This document shows, piece by piece, positions 36,252-43,951 of a stretch of 64,000 nt of DNA; position 1 is the first letter of the stretch; every line of letters begins with the position of its first letter. The notes under the pieces are model-generated. The model saw only the letters and a list, made by a program, of their open reading frames with translations, had not been told where the DNA came from and did no database searches. The stretch is from Xanthomonas citri pv. mangiferaeindicae (GTDB taxonomy: Bacteria; Pseudomonadota; Gammaproteobacteria; Xanthomonadales; Xanthomonadaceae). Where the stretch lies: the NCBI GenBank assembly GCA_002240395.1, contig CP016836.1:2480001-2544000 (forward strand), in the 5' to 3' direction. A program made the position numbers and the translations under genes.

Positions 36252-36890
36252 TCAGAGGGCGGGCCGCAGGACGAGGGCGAGGGCGATCGCATGCAGCGCG
36301 ATCATCGCCACGAAGACATGACGGTAGGCGCGCTTGACGCTCTTGTGCCGCAGCAGGCGTTGCGCGAGCCAGGCAGCCGGCCAGCCGCCGAGCAGTTCGA
36401 ACAAGTGCAACTGGGCTTCGGGCGTGCGTCGGCGTCCGGCCTGCGCGGCGCGCTTATCGACCGCATACATCCCGAACGTGACCAAGTTGAGGACCCCCAG
36501 CCCTGGCACGAGCATGGCGGGCAGGCAGCCGGCGTCGATGCCCCAGGCCAGCGCCGCGGCCCACAGCGCGATCGTCAGCAGCATCGCCAGCGCGCCGACC
36601 GGGCCGCGCGCGCGCGGCCTTGGGGCCGGCGGTGCCTGGCGCAATCGGCGTTCGCGTGTGGCGGCCAGCGACACCCGCACCACCCGATGGGCGCGCCAAC
36701 GGCCATCGGCCTGGCGTTCGGGCGTGTAGCGCACGATCTCGCCGACTTCCGGCCGGCGGCCGCCCTGGTCGTAGTCGCGGATGTGGAAAAACGCGCGCGG
36801 CCCGTCGGCAGGATCGAGCGGCTCGACAAAGCCGTAGCCGCGACCGTCGTCCCAACTGGCGATCTTTCCCGGTTGCGAGGTCGGCGGCAT
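36252..36890 (-). CDS. Cold-shock domain fused to DUF1294 membrane protein
   Basis: A 212-residue fusion: an N-terminal cold-shock-like RNA/DNA-binding domain (residues 5-70) with degenerate RNP1 RGYGFV and RNP2 AFFHI, an Arg/Pro-rich linker, then a DUF1294 membrane domain with about three hydrophobic segments and the YAVDKRAAQ and ELLGGWPAAWLAQR motifs. This pairing is seen elsewhere in proteobacteria but its job is not known. It lies 11 nt after the mgtE stop-end region on the same strand as mgtE, so co-transcription is possible. Confidence 0.87.
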   Translation of the reverse strand: MPPTSQPGKIASWDDGRGYGFVEPLDPADGPRAFFHIRDYDQGGRRPEVGEIVRYTPERQADGRWRAHRVVRVSLAATRERRLRQAPPAPRPRARGPVGALAMLLTIALWAAALAWGIDAGCLPAMLVPGLGVLNLVTFGMYAVDKRAAQAGRRRTPEAQLHLFELLGGWPAAWLAQRLLRHKSVKRAYRHVFVAMIALHAIALALVLRPAL

Positions 36891-36901
36891 TTGTGCGGTC
36901 C

Positions 36902-38263
36902 TCAGCGCAGCATGATCGCAGTGGCCAGGCCGAGAAAGCTGAAGAAGCCCATGATGTCGGTCACCGCGGTGACGACGACCGTACCGGCGACCGCCGGATC
37001 GACGCGCATCCGCTTGAGCAGCAACGGCAGCAGCACGCCAGCGGTCGCGGCCGAGCAGAAGTTGATCACCAGCGCGGTGAAGATCACCAGCGACAACACC
37101 CAGTCGTGGAACCAGACCAGCGCGACCAGCGCGACCAGGGTGCCGATCAACATGCCGTTGATCAGCGCCACGCGCAGTTCCTTCCACATCAGGATGCGGG
37201 CGTTGCTGGCGCCCACCTGGCCCAGCGCCAGGCCGCGCACCATCAGCGTGAGCACCTGCACCGCGGCATTGCCGCCGATGCCGGCGACGATCGGCATCAA
37301 CACCGCCAGCGCCACGACTTTTTCGATCGTCGCCTCGAAGCGACCGATCACGAAAGCGGCCATGAACGCGGTCAGCAGATTGATGCCCAGCCACACCACG
37401 CGGCCGCGCACCGCACGCCGGATCGGCGAGAACAGGTCCTCGTCCTCGTCCAGACCCGCCGCGCCCAGGGCCTGGTGCTCGGCCTGCTCACGGATGATGT
37501 CAACCACGTCGTCGACGGTGATCCGGCCCAGCAGCACGTTGCCGTCGTCGACCACCGGCGCGGAGACCCAGTCGTTGTCGGAGAACTGGCGCGCGACCTG
37601 ATCGGCCGATTCGTCGACGTGGATCGAGTCGAGCTCGTCGTCGATCAGCCGGTTGATCGGGGTGCCGGGATCGCGGGTCACCAGATCCTGCAGCGCGACC
37701 CAGCCGATCAGCTGGTGGCGGCGGTTGACCACATACAGATGGTCGGTGTGATCGGGCAGTTCGCCGCGCAGGCGCAGGAAGCGCAGCACCACGTCGACCG
37801 TGGTGTCGGCGCGCACCGTCACCACGTCGGGGTTCATCAATCGGCCGGCGGTGTCCTCGGGATAGGAGAGCACCTGTTCCAGGCGCTCGCGGTTCTCCCG
37901 GTCCATCGAGCGCAGCAGCGTGTCGATGACCGCATCGGGCAGGTCCTCGACCAGGTCGGCGAGGTCGTCGATATCGAGATCTTCGACTGCTGCGACCAGC
38001 TCGTCGGGATCCATGTCCGCGATCAGGCTCTCGCGGACCTCGTCGCCGACGTGGACCAGCACCTCGCCGTCGTCGTCGGCATCGACCAGCCCCCAGACCA
38101 CGATGCGCTTGTCGTGGGGCAAGGACTCGAGCAGGTTGCCGATCTCGGCCGGCGCCAGCGTGTTGACCATGCGCCGTACCGGCCCCAGCCGCCCGCTGTC
38201 GAGGGCATCGGAGAGCAGGCGCAGCTGGCGCGCGGTCTTGTCGTGGCGGACGGCTTCGGCCAT
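36902..38263 (-). CDS. mgtE: Magnesium transporter MgtE
   Basis: Homodimeric Mg2+ channel of the inner membrane gated by cytosolic Mg2+. N domain with helical repeats (about residues 1-130), two CBS domains (about 135-260), a connecting helix and five membrane segments starting near WLGINLLTAFMAAFVI. The conserved pore region PIVAGIGGNAAVQVLTLMVRGLALG is present. It is 453 residues from ATG 38263; a start at 38326 would add 21 unrelated residues. It follows ptsI on the same strand, 146 nt away, with a hairpin at the ptsI end, suggesting its own promoter. Confidence 0.95.
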   Translation of the reverse strand: MAEAVRHDKTARQLRLLSDALDSGRLGPVRRMVNTLAPAEIGNLLESLPHDKRIVVWGLVDADDDGEVLVHVGDEVRESLIADMDPDELVAAVEDLDIDDLADLVEDLPDAVIDTLLRSMDRENRERLEQVLSYPEDTAGRLMNPDVVTVRADTTVDVVLRFLRLRGELPDHTDHLYVVNRRHQLIGWVALQDLVTRDPGTPINRLIDDELDSIHVDESADQVARQFSDNDWVSAPVVDDGNVLLGRITVDDVVDIIREQAEHQALGAAGLDEDEDLFSPIRRAVRGRVVWLGINLLTAFMAAFVIGRFEATIEKVVALAVLMPIVAGIGGNAAVQVLTLMVRGLALGQVGASNARILMWKELRVALINGMLIGTLVALVALVWFHDWVLSLVIFTALVINFCSAATAGVLLPLLLKRMRVDPAVAGTVVVTAVTDIMGFFSFLGLATAIMLR

Positions 38264-38392
38264 GAACGGCTCCGTTGCGCGTCGCGACGCACGCGGCGCG
38301 ACTGGGTCAGATATGCATCGCTGCATTATCCGCGCTGCCCGCCGATCTGCACACCCCGGTCAAGCGTATCGGTTCGCGCGCGTTGGGTGCCG

Positions 38393-38423
38393 GCGCGGCC
38401 GGCATCGGCTCAGCCGGCCGCGC
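38393..38423 (-). terminator. Hairpin spanning the ptsI stop codon
   Basis: An 11-bp perfect GC stem (GCGCGGCCGGC and complement) with a 9-nt loop that contains the ptsI stop. On the minus strand one arm is the last ptsI codons. No U-tract; likely marks the end of the PTS operon. Confidence 0.4.
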
Positions 38424-40143
38424 GTGCCGGCTGCGCGGCGTCGAGCCAGCGTTCGATCGACGCGCGGTCGCGTGCGCGCAGCAACGCCGGCGTCCGCGAT
38501 CGCAGCGCGCGCAGGTCGATCCCGCGGATCGCGCGGCGCACTTCCAGCAGCGGCGACGGGTGCAGGCTCAGTTCCTCGATGCCCAGCGCCAGCAGCAGCG
38601 GTGTGAAGCGCGCATCGCCGGCAATCTCCCCGCAGACCGAGGCCGGGATGCCGCGCGCGCGCGCCACGCGCACGATGCCGTGCAGCAGGCGGATCACCGC
38701 CGGGTGCAACGGCGAGTACAGGTCGCCGAGCGCGTCGTTGTTGCGATCGGCCGCCAGCAGGTACTGCACCAGGTCGTTGGTGCCGATCGACAGGAAGTCG
38801 AGCTCGCGCACGAACGTGGGCAGCGCGATCGCCGCCGAGGGCACCTCGATCATCGCCCCCAACGCGATCCGCTCGGCGGTCTCGTGCCCCTCGGCGCGCA
38901 GGTCGCGCTGGACCCGGTCCAGCAACCGGCGCACCGCGACGATCTCCTCGCGCCCGCTGACCATCGGCACCAGCACCCGCACCGGGCCGTAACCCGAAGC
39001 CCGCGCGATCGCCCGCAACTGGGTCTCCAGCAAGCCGTTGCGCGCCATCGACAGCCGCACCCCGCGCAGGCCCAGCGCGGGATTGGGCTCGTGGCGCAGG
39101 GCCAGCCCGGTGTCGTCGGCCTTGTCGGCGCCGATGTCGAGCGTGCGGATCGTCACCGTGCGACCGGTCATGCCCAGCACCAGGTCGCGATAGGCGCGGA
39201 ACTGCGCGTGCTCGTCGGGGATTTCGCGGCTCTGCAGGAACAGGAATTCGGTGCGGTAGAGGCCGACGCCGGCCACGCCCAGCGCGTGCGCCTCGGCGAC
39301 GTCCTCGCGCGATTCGGCATTGGCCCACAGCTTCATGTCGACGCCATCGAGCGTCTTGCTCGGCTCGCGCCGCAGCCGGCGCAACTGCTTGCGCTCGCGC
39401 TTCTCCTCGCGCAACCGCGCCCGATAGGCGCGCAGGTCCTCGGCATTGGGCTCGACGACGATCTCGCCGGTGCCGCCATCGACGACCAGCACTGCACCGT
39501 CGTTGATCTGGGCCAGCGCCTGCGGCGCGTTGACGATCAGCGGCAACTGCAGGCTGCGGGCGAGGATCGCCGAATGCGACAGCGTGCTGCCGGTCGAGGT
39601 GACGATGGCCAACACGCCCTGGGCCTGCAGCCGACCGATCTCCGATGGCGCGATCGCATCGGTCACCAGGATCTCGCCGGCCACGCCTTGCAACTCGGCC
39701 TCGTGCGCATGCAGCGCCGCGTGCACCCGGCCGATGACGTGGTCGATGTCCTCGATGCGGCTGCGGAAGTAGGCATCGTCCATGCCTTCGAACACCGCCG
39801 CCAGGCGGTCGCGCTGCAGCCGCAGCGCGTAGTCGGCGCCGTACAGTCCGGTGCCGACGAGCTCGTCCAGGCCCTGCAGCAGTTCCGGATCGTCGAGCAG
39901 CAGCGTGTGCAGGTCGAGGAACTCGCCGACCTCGTGGGCCAGCGCGCCGTGCAGCTGGTCGCGCATCGTGCGGATCTCGCCGCGCACCTGGGCGATCGCG
40001 GCGTGCAGTCGCGCCAGCTCGGCCGGCGCCTGGTCCGGGCCGATGCGCTCTTCGGCGACTTCGAGCGCGTGCGGTTCGCGGACGCGCGCGCGCCCCAGCG
40101 CGTTCCCGCGCGAGGCGCCGTGCCCGTGCAGCGACTGCCGCAT
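38410..40143 (-). CDS. ptsI: PTS enzyme I (phosphoenolpyruvate-protein phosphotransferase)
   Basis: Takes the phosphate from PEP and passes it to HPr. The 577 residues have an N-terminal HPr-binding helical part, the phosphohistidine region STLSHSAILARS with His190, and the PEP-binding TIM barrel with GVGLYRTEFLFL, GIGEN-like SIGTNDLVQYLLA and the Cys in ASVCGEIA. ATG 40143 gives the family start; the longer in-frame reading is not supported. Last of the ptsN-hprK-rapZ-EIIA-ptsH-ptsI chain, which has no membrane EIIBC here, so it is mainly regulatory. Confidence 0.95.
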   Translation of the reverse strand: MRQSLHGHGASRGNALGRARVREPHALEVAEERIGPDQAPAELARLHAAIAQVRGEIRTMRDQLHGALAHEVGEFLDLHTLLLDDPELLQGLDELVGTGLYGADYALRLQRDRLAAVFEGMDDAYFRSRIEDIDHVIGRVHAALHAHEAELQGVAGEILVTDAIAPSEIGRLQAQGVLAIVTSTGSTLSHSAILARSLQLPLIVNAPQALAQINDGAVLVVDGGTGEIVVEPNAEDLRAYRARLREEKRERKQLRRLRREPSKTLDGVDMKLWANAESREDVAEAHALGVAGVGLYRTEFLFLQSREIPDEHAQFRAYRDLVLGMTGRTVTIRTLDIGADKADDTGLALRHEPNPALGLRGVRLSMARNGLLETQLRAIARASGYGPVRVLVPMVSGREEIVAVRRLLDRVQRDLRAEGHETAERIALGAMIEVPSAAIALPTFVRELDFLSIGTNDLVQYLLAADRNNDALGDLYSPLHPAVIRLLHGIVRVARARGIPASVCGEIAGDARFTPLLLALGIEELSLHPSPLLEVRRAIRGIDLRALRSRTPALLRARDRASIERWLDAAQPARAAG

Positions 40144-40201
40144 CAGGCGTGCTCGCCCGCCGCCGGACGGCAGGTTGCGCGGGCGGGCGGCGAGGCGTTC
40201 A

Positions 40202-40471
40202 TCACCCCTCCTCGTCGAACCGGCGTTCGAACAGCGCGGCGGCCGCTTCCATCGCGGCGGCTTCGTCGTCGCCATCGAGCCGCAGCACCACCCGCGTGCC
40301 GTGGCCGGCTGCCAGCAGCATCACCCCCATGATGCTCTTGGCGTTGACCTCGCGGCCCTTGGCGACCAGCGTCGCATTGCAGCGGAAGCCCGACAGCACC
40401 TGCACCAGCTTGGCGGTGGCGCGCGCATGCAGGCCGAGCTTGTTGGCGACGAGCAGTTCACGTTCGATCAT
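40202..40471 (-). CDS. ptsH: Phosphocarrier protein HPr
   Basis: Small cytosolic PTS phosphocarrier, 89 residues. His15 in NKLGLHARATAK receives phosphate from enzyme I. Ser46 in NAKSIMGVM is kept and is the site expected to be modified by the HprK encoded five genes upstream, so both metabolic and regulatory phosphorylation are possible. Between the EIIA gene (43 nt) and ptsI (58 nt). Confidence 0.96.
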   Translation of the reverse strand: MIERELLVANKLGLHARATAKLVQVLSGFRCNATLVAKGREVNAKSIMGVMLLAAGHGTRVVLRLDGDDEAAAMEAAAALFERRFDEEG

Positions 40472-40513
40472 CGGGGGCGGGGCCTGTCCTGGAAGCGAAA
40501 AGATGGCGGCGCA

Positions 40514-40906
40514 TCAGGCGTCGTCGAGCACGACGCCGTTGCGGGCGCCCGCCGCGGCTGTGGCCGGCAACGCGTCGAGCGCCTGCTCAGGATAATTCAT
40601 CACCCGCAGCAGCATTGGCAGACTGAGTGCGGAGATGCGCCGGGCAGGTGTGCCGAGACGCGCGAGCTGAGCTGCGACATTGCTGGGGCTGGCGCCGTAG
40701 AGATCGGTGAGGATCAGTACACCATCGCCATCGTCCACCGTGCGCATCGCTGCGCTGGCCTTGGGCAATGAGACCTCGAGCGCCTCGTCGAAGGGCACCT
40801 CGAACACCGCGGTGCGCAGCGGCAGCTGCGTCAACAGGCGCACGGCCACCGCGTGCATCGCAGTGCCGATGCCTTCGTGGGTCAAGAGGAGTACGCCGAC
40901 GGCCAT
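40514..40906 (-). CDS. Mannose-type PTS EIIA component
   Basis: A single EIIA domain of the mannose family, 130 residues. His10 in LLTHEGIG is the phosphorylation site; ILTDLYGASPSNVAAQ is the second family block. No EIIB, EIIC or EIID lies nearby, so it probably works as a regulatory phospho-acceptor rather than as part of a sugar permease. The gene sits between rapZ and ptsH, the usual place in this bacterial group. Confidence 0.9.
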   Translation of the reverse strand: MAVGVLLLTHEGIGTAMHAVAVRLLTQLPLRTAVFEVPFDEALEVSLPKASAAMRTVDDGDGVLILTDLYGASPSNVAAQLARLGTPARRISALSLPMLLRVMNYPEQALDALPATAAAGARNGVVLDDA

Positions 40907-41010
40907 GCGTGGACGTTACCAGAGCGAGGGGACCGCCCGGAAGCGTCGCGGCCGCGATACAGCGTCCGCGCCTGCCGCGCAGCCGTGCGCCGCCACGCGC
41001 TGCGGGGCGC

Positions 41011-41880
41011 TCAGTCGAGCTCGCGGTGCCAGGTCGCCACGTCCGGCCAACCGGTCTCGCGGGCATGGCGCGCGAGCGCCTCGGCCAGGTAGACCGAGCG
41101 ATGCCGGCCGCCGCTGCATCCGAACGCGACGGTGACATAGCTGCGCGTGGCACTGCGCATGCGCGGCAGCCAGGTGTCGAGGAACTGCGTGACCTGGGCC
41201 ACGAACTCGCCGACCTCGGCATGGGCCTCGAACCAGGTCCGCACATCCACATCGCGCCCCGACAGCGGCCGCAGGCGTGGATCCCAATGCGGATTGGGCA
41301 GCGCACGGGCGTCGAACACGAAGTCGGCATCGGGCGGCACGCCGCGCCGGTAGGCGAAGGATTCGAACAGCAGCGACAGCGCGTCGTCGTCGGCGAGTTG
41401 CAGTTCGGTGACTACGCGCCGGCGCAGCTGGTGGACGTTGAGGTCGCTGGTGTCGATCACCGTGTCGGCCAGCGCGCGCAACGGTCGCAGCAAGGTGCGC
41501 TCCAACGCGATCGCATCGGCCAGCGACACGCCGACGCGGCTGAGCGGATGGCGGCGGCGGGTGTCGGCGTAGCGGCGCAGCAGGATTTCGTCGCCGGTTT
41601 CGAAGAACACCAGGCGCGGATCCAGCCCCATGCGGCCGACCTCTGCCAGCCAGGTCGGGATCCGCGACAGGTCGGTATGCCGGTTGCGCACGTCGATGCC
41701 GACCGCGAGCCGCCGCGGCGGCTCGTCGGCGCGGGTCACGTTGCCGACGAACTCGGCCAGCATGCCGGCCGGCAGGTTGTCGACGCAGTAGAAGTCCAGG
41801 TCCTCGAGCGTGCGCAGCGCGACCGACTTGCCGGCGCCCGACAGGCCGCTGACCACGTACAGCAGCGGGGCATCGGTCAT
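41011..41880 (-). CDS. rapZ: RNase adapter protein RapZ
   Basis: Nucleotide-binding protein that, in E. coli, guides RNase E to the sRNA GlmZ and so controls GlmS level. P-loop SGLSGAGKSVALRTLED near residues 12-28, the LVFFETGDEILLRRYADTRRRHPL block, and the C-terminal AFGCSGGRHRSVYLAEALA motif. 289 residues. Starts 4 nt inside the hprK stop (ATGA). Whether a GlmZ-like target exists here is unknown. Confidence 0.95.
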   Translation of the reverse strand: MTDAPLLYVVSGLSGAGKSVALRTLEDLDFYCVDNLPAGMLAEFVGNVTRADEPPRRLAVGIDVRNRHTDLSRIPTWLAEVGRMGLDPRLVFFETGDEILLRRYADTRRRHPLSRVGVSLADAIALERTLLRPLRALADTVIDTSDLNVHQLRRRVVTELQLADDDALSLLFESFAYRRGVPPDADFVFDARALPNPHWDPRLRPLSGRDVDVRTWFEAHAEVGEFVAQVTQFLDTWLPRMRSATRSYVTVAFGCSGGRHRSVYLAEALARHARETGWPDVATWHRELD

Positions 41881-42836
41881 GGCGCGCCCCGCTCGAGGAA
41901 CTGCGAATGCCGGGCCAGGAACGCTGCCGCCGGGTCCAGGCCCTTGGTGCGCAGCACATGCGTGCGGGTCGCGGCCTCGGCGAGCACCGCGAGGTTGCGG
42001 CCGGGCATGACCGGCAGCGTGATCAGCGGCACGTCCAGGTCGAGCACGCGGCGGATGCCCAGGTCGCCGGTCAAGCGCACCATGCCGTCGCTGTCGCCGG
42101 CCAGGGGATCGGCGTTGGGCCGGCTCAGGTGCACGATCAGCCGCAGATACTTGTTCCGCTTGACCGCGGTGTCGCCGAACATCTCGCGGATGTTGAGCAC
42201 ACCCAGGCCGCGCAGTTCCAGCAGGTCCTGCAGCAGCTCGGGGCAGGTGCCGTCGAGCACGTCCGGTGCGATCTGGGTGAACTCGGGCGCGTCATCGGCG
42301 ACCAGGCGGTGGCCGCGGGTGATCAGCTCCAGCGCCAGTTCGCTCTTGCCCGATCCCGATTCGCCGGTGATCAGCACGCCGATCGAATAGATCTCCATAA
42401 AGACCCCGTGCAGCGTGATCCGGGGTGCGAGCACGCGCGCCAGGTGGTACTGCAACAGGTTCAGCAATTCGTGGCCGCGGTTGGGCGAGCTCCACAGCGG
42501 GGTCTGCGATTCCTCGGCCGCCTCGCGCAGATCTTCGGGGCAGGGCTGGTCCTTGCTGATGACCAGCGCCAGCGGACGGTACTGGACGATGCGCTCGATG
42601 GTCTCCCAGCGCAGCCGCGAATCCAATCCGTCGAGCCAGGCCAGCTCCTCGGTGCCCAGGATCTGCACCTTGTTGGGATAGATGATGTTGAGGTAGCCGG
42701 CGAGCGACGGGCGGCGGGCGATCGTCTCCACCGCCTCGAGCGAGCGTTGCGCGCCATGCTGGCCGGCCAGCCAGCGCAGCCCCAGTCGATCGTGCAACTG
42801 CGCGAACAGTTCCTGCGCTTCGATGGTCGCGTTCAT
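41877..42836 (-). CDS. hprK: HPr kinase/phosphorylase
   Basis: Phosphorylates and dephosphorylates Ser46 of HPr. 319 residues: an N-terminal receiver-like domain, then the kinase core with P-loop ITGESGSGKSELALELI, the acidic DDAPEF segment and the signature near RGLGVLNIREMFG. ATGA overlaps with both ptsN (upstream) and rapZ (downstream) bind the three genes. An upstream in-frame reading to 43400 is not supported. Confidence 0.95.
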   Translation of the reverse strand: MNATIEAQELFAQLHDRLGLRWLAGQHGAQRSLEAVETIARRPSLAGYLNIIYPNKVQILGTEELAWLDGLDSRLRWETIERIVQYRPLALVISKDQPCPEDLREAAEESQTPLWSSPNRGHELLNLLQYHLARVLAPRITLHGVFMEIYSIGVLITGESGSGKSELALELITRGHRLVADDAPEFTQIAPDVLDGTCPELLQDLLELRGLGVLNIREMFGDTAVKRNKYLRLIVHLSRPNADPLAGDSDGMVRLTGDLGIRRVLDLDVPLITLPVMPGRNLAVLAEAATRTHVLRTKGLDPAAAFLARHSQFLERGAP

Positions 42837-43306
42837 GCGTTGGCCGCAGTCGATTGTCCGACATCGTCGAGCAGCAGCGCCTGCAGCGCGTGACGGTCGT
42901 GCGCACCGCGCAGCGCGTCGCGGAAGGCGCCATCGGAGAAGCGCTCCACCAGGCCCGACAGGAACTGCAGGTGCTGCTCGACCAGGTGTTCGGGCACGCA
43001 CATCGCAAAGACCAGGTCGACCGACTCGCCGTCCGCGGCGCCGAAGTCGACCGGCGACGACAGCCGCAGGAACGCCGCGCGCGGCTCGTGGAACGCGCCG
43101 CTGCGTGCATGGGGAATCGCGACGCCGCGTCCGATGCCGGTGCTGCCCAACTGCTCGCGTTCGCGCAGGGCGCGGCCGAGCAGCGGGGTCATGGTGGGCG
43201 AATTGCCGGACAAAAGGCGCGCGGCCGAATCCAGCACAGCGTCGCGGGAACCAGGCGCGACCAGCATCACGATGCGGTCGGCCGAGAGCAGATCGGAAAG
43301 AGGCAT
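42833..43306 (-). CDS. ptsN: PTS nitrogen-regulatory EIIA (EIIA-Ntr)
   Basis: Regulatory EIIA of the nitrogen PTS. 157 residues with His66 in GRGVAIPHARSG as the phosphorylation site and the fructose-type EIIA fold (VDLVFAMCVPEHLVEQHLQFLSGL). ATG 43306 was chosen from the family N-terminus. It is 184 nt downstream of hpf, separated by a terminator-like hairpin, and overlaps hprK by 4 nt. Its usual partner, PtsP, is not in the window; HPr/EI are encoded below. Confidence 0.94.
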   Translation of the reverse strand: MPLSDLLSADRIVMLVAPGSRDAVLDSAARLLSGNSPTMTPLLGRALREREQLGSTGIGRGVAIPHARSGAFHEPRAAFLRLSSPVDFGAADGESVDLVFAMCVPEHLVEQHLQFLSGLVERFSDGAFRDALRGAHDRHALQALLLDDVGQSTAANA

Positions 43307-43455
43307 GCCGAGCGGGCTCGAGGACGGGGCGTGGGGCCAGCAGTCTAGCCCGATTCGACGCGGGGTCGTCGCAGCGCGCGGTCCGGGTCGCGGCGGGCAC
43401 GTCGCCTGCGGCCTGGGGAAGGGAATACGGGCGATGTCTCCGGCCCGTCGGTGTC

Positions 43456-43481
43456 GGCCGGCCGCGTCGCCGCGGCCGGCC
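43456..43481 (-). terminator. Hairpin downstream of hpf
   Basis: 11-bp perfect GC stem (GGCCGGCCGCG and complement) with a 4-nt loop, 10 nt beyond the hpf stop. No clear U-tract. The remaining 184-nt hpf-ptsN gap shows no other feature. It would separate hpf/rpoN transcripts from the ptsN operon. Confidence 0.4.
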
Positions 43482-43490
43482 AGGGAACGA

Positions 43491-43817
43491 TCAGCCGAAC
43501 GTACCGTCGCGGGCGGGGTTCTCACCGCGATGATGGTCGACGATCTTCTTGCGATGCTTGACGACGATCCGGTCGAGCTTGTCGGTCAGCAGGTCGATCG
43601 CGGCGTACATGTCGACTGCGCTGGCATCGACGTGCTGGGTCTTGCCGGCGATCGTCAGCGTTGCCTCGGCCTTGTGGTCGGGCTTCTCCAGGCTGAGCTG
43701 GACGCGGACCTCCAGCGGGCCGTCGAAATGCCGGGAGAGCTTCTGCAGCTTGGTCTCCACGTACTCGCGCAGGGCGGGCGTCACTTCGATCTGATGGCCA
43801 TGGGTCTCGACGTGCAT
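43491..43817 (-). CDS. hpf: Ribosome hibernation-promoting factor (short HPF)
   Basis: Binds the 30S decoding centre and helps form inactive 100S ribosomes in stationary phase. The 108-residue protein matches the short HPF form: HVETHGHQIEVTPALREYVETKLQKLSRH at the start is split by the family pattern, and VDMYAAIDLLTDKLDRIVVKHRKK follows. ATG 43817 is preferred to the TTG six bases upstream because AAGGAGG lies at the right distance. Normal position between rpoN and ptsN. Confidence 0.94.
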   Translation of the reverse strand: MHVETHGHQIEVTPALREYVETKLQKLSRHFDGPLEVRVQLSLEKPDHKAEATLTIAGKTQHVDASAVDMYAAIDLLTDKLDRIVVKHRKKIVDHHRGENPARDGTFG

Positions 43818-43876
43818 CGGCAACCTCCTTCAAGGTAGGAAACGGACCGTCGGTCGATGTGCCGGCGGTCGGGTTC

Positions 43877-43904
43877 AGAGTAGCGCGGCCGGCGTGGCTG
43901 ACAA
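43877..43904 (-). promoter_or_regulatory. Possible sigma-70 promoter of hpf
   Basis: Read on the minus strand: TTGTCA (43904-43899), 16-nt spacer, TACTCT (43882-43877), about 60 nt before the hpf ATG, in the 134-nt rpoN-hpf gap. No sigma-54 site was found in this gap. Confidence 0.3.
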
Positions 43905-43951
43905 GCGGCCACCGGTCGCACCCCTAGGGACCATCGTGCGGGGCGGGAAGT

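Noticed and set aside
43818..43951. Sigma-54 promoter before hpf
   Set aside because: No GG-N10-GC pair at the required spacing; a sigma-70-like site fits better.
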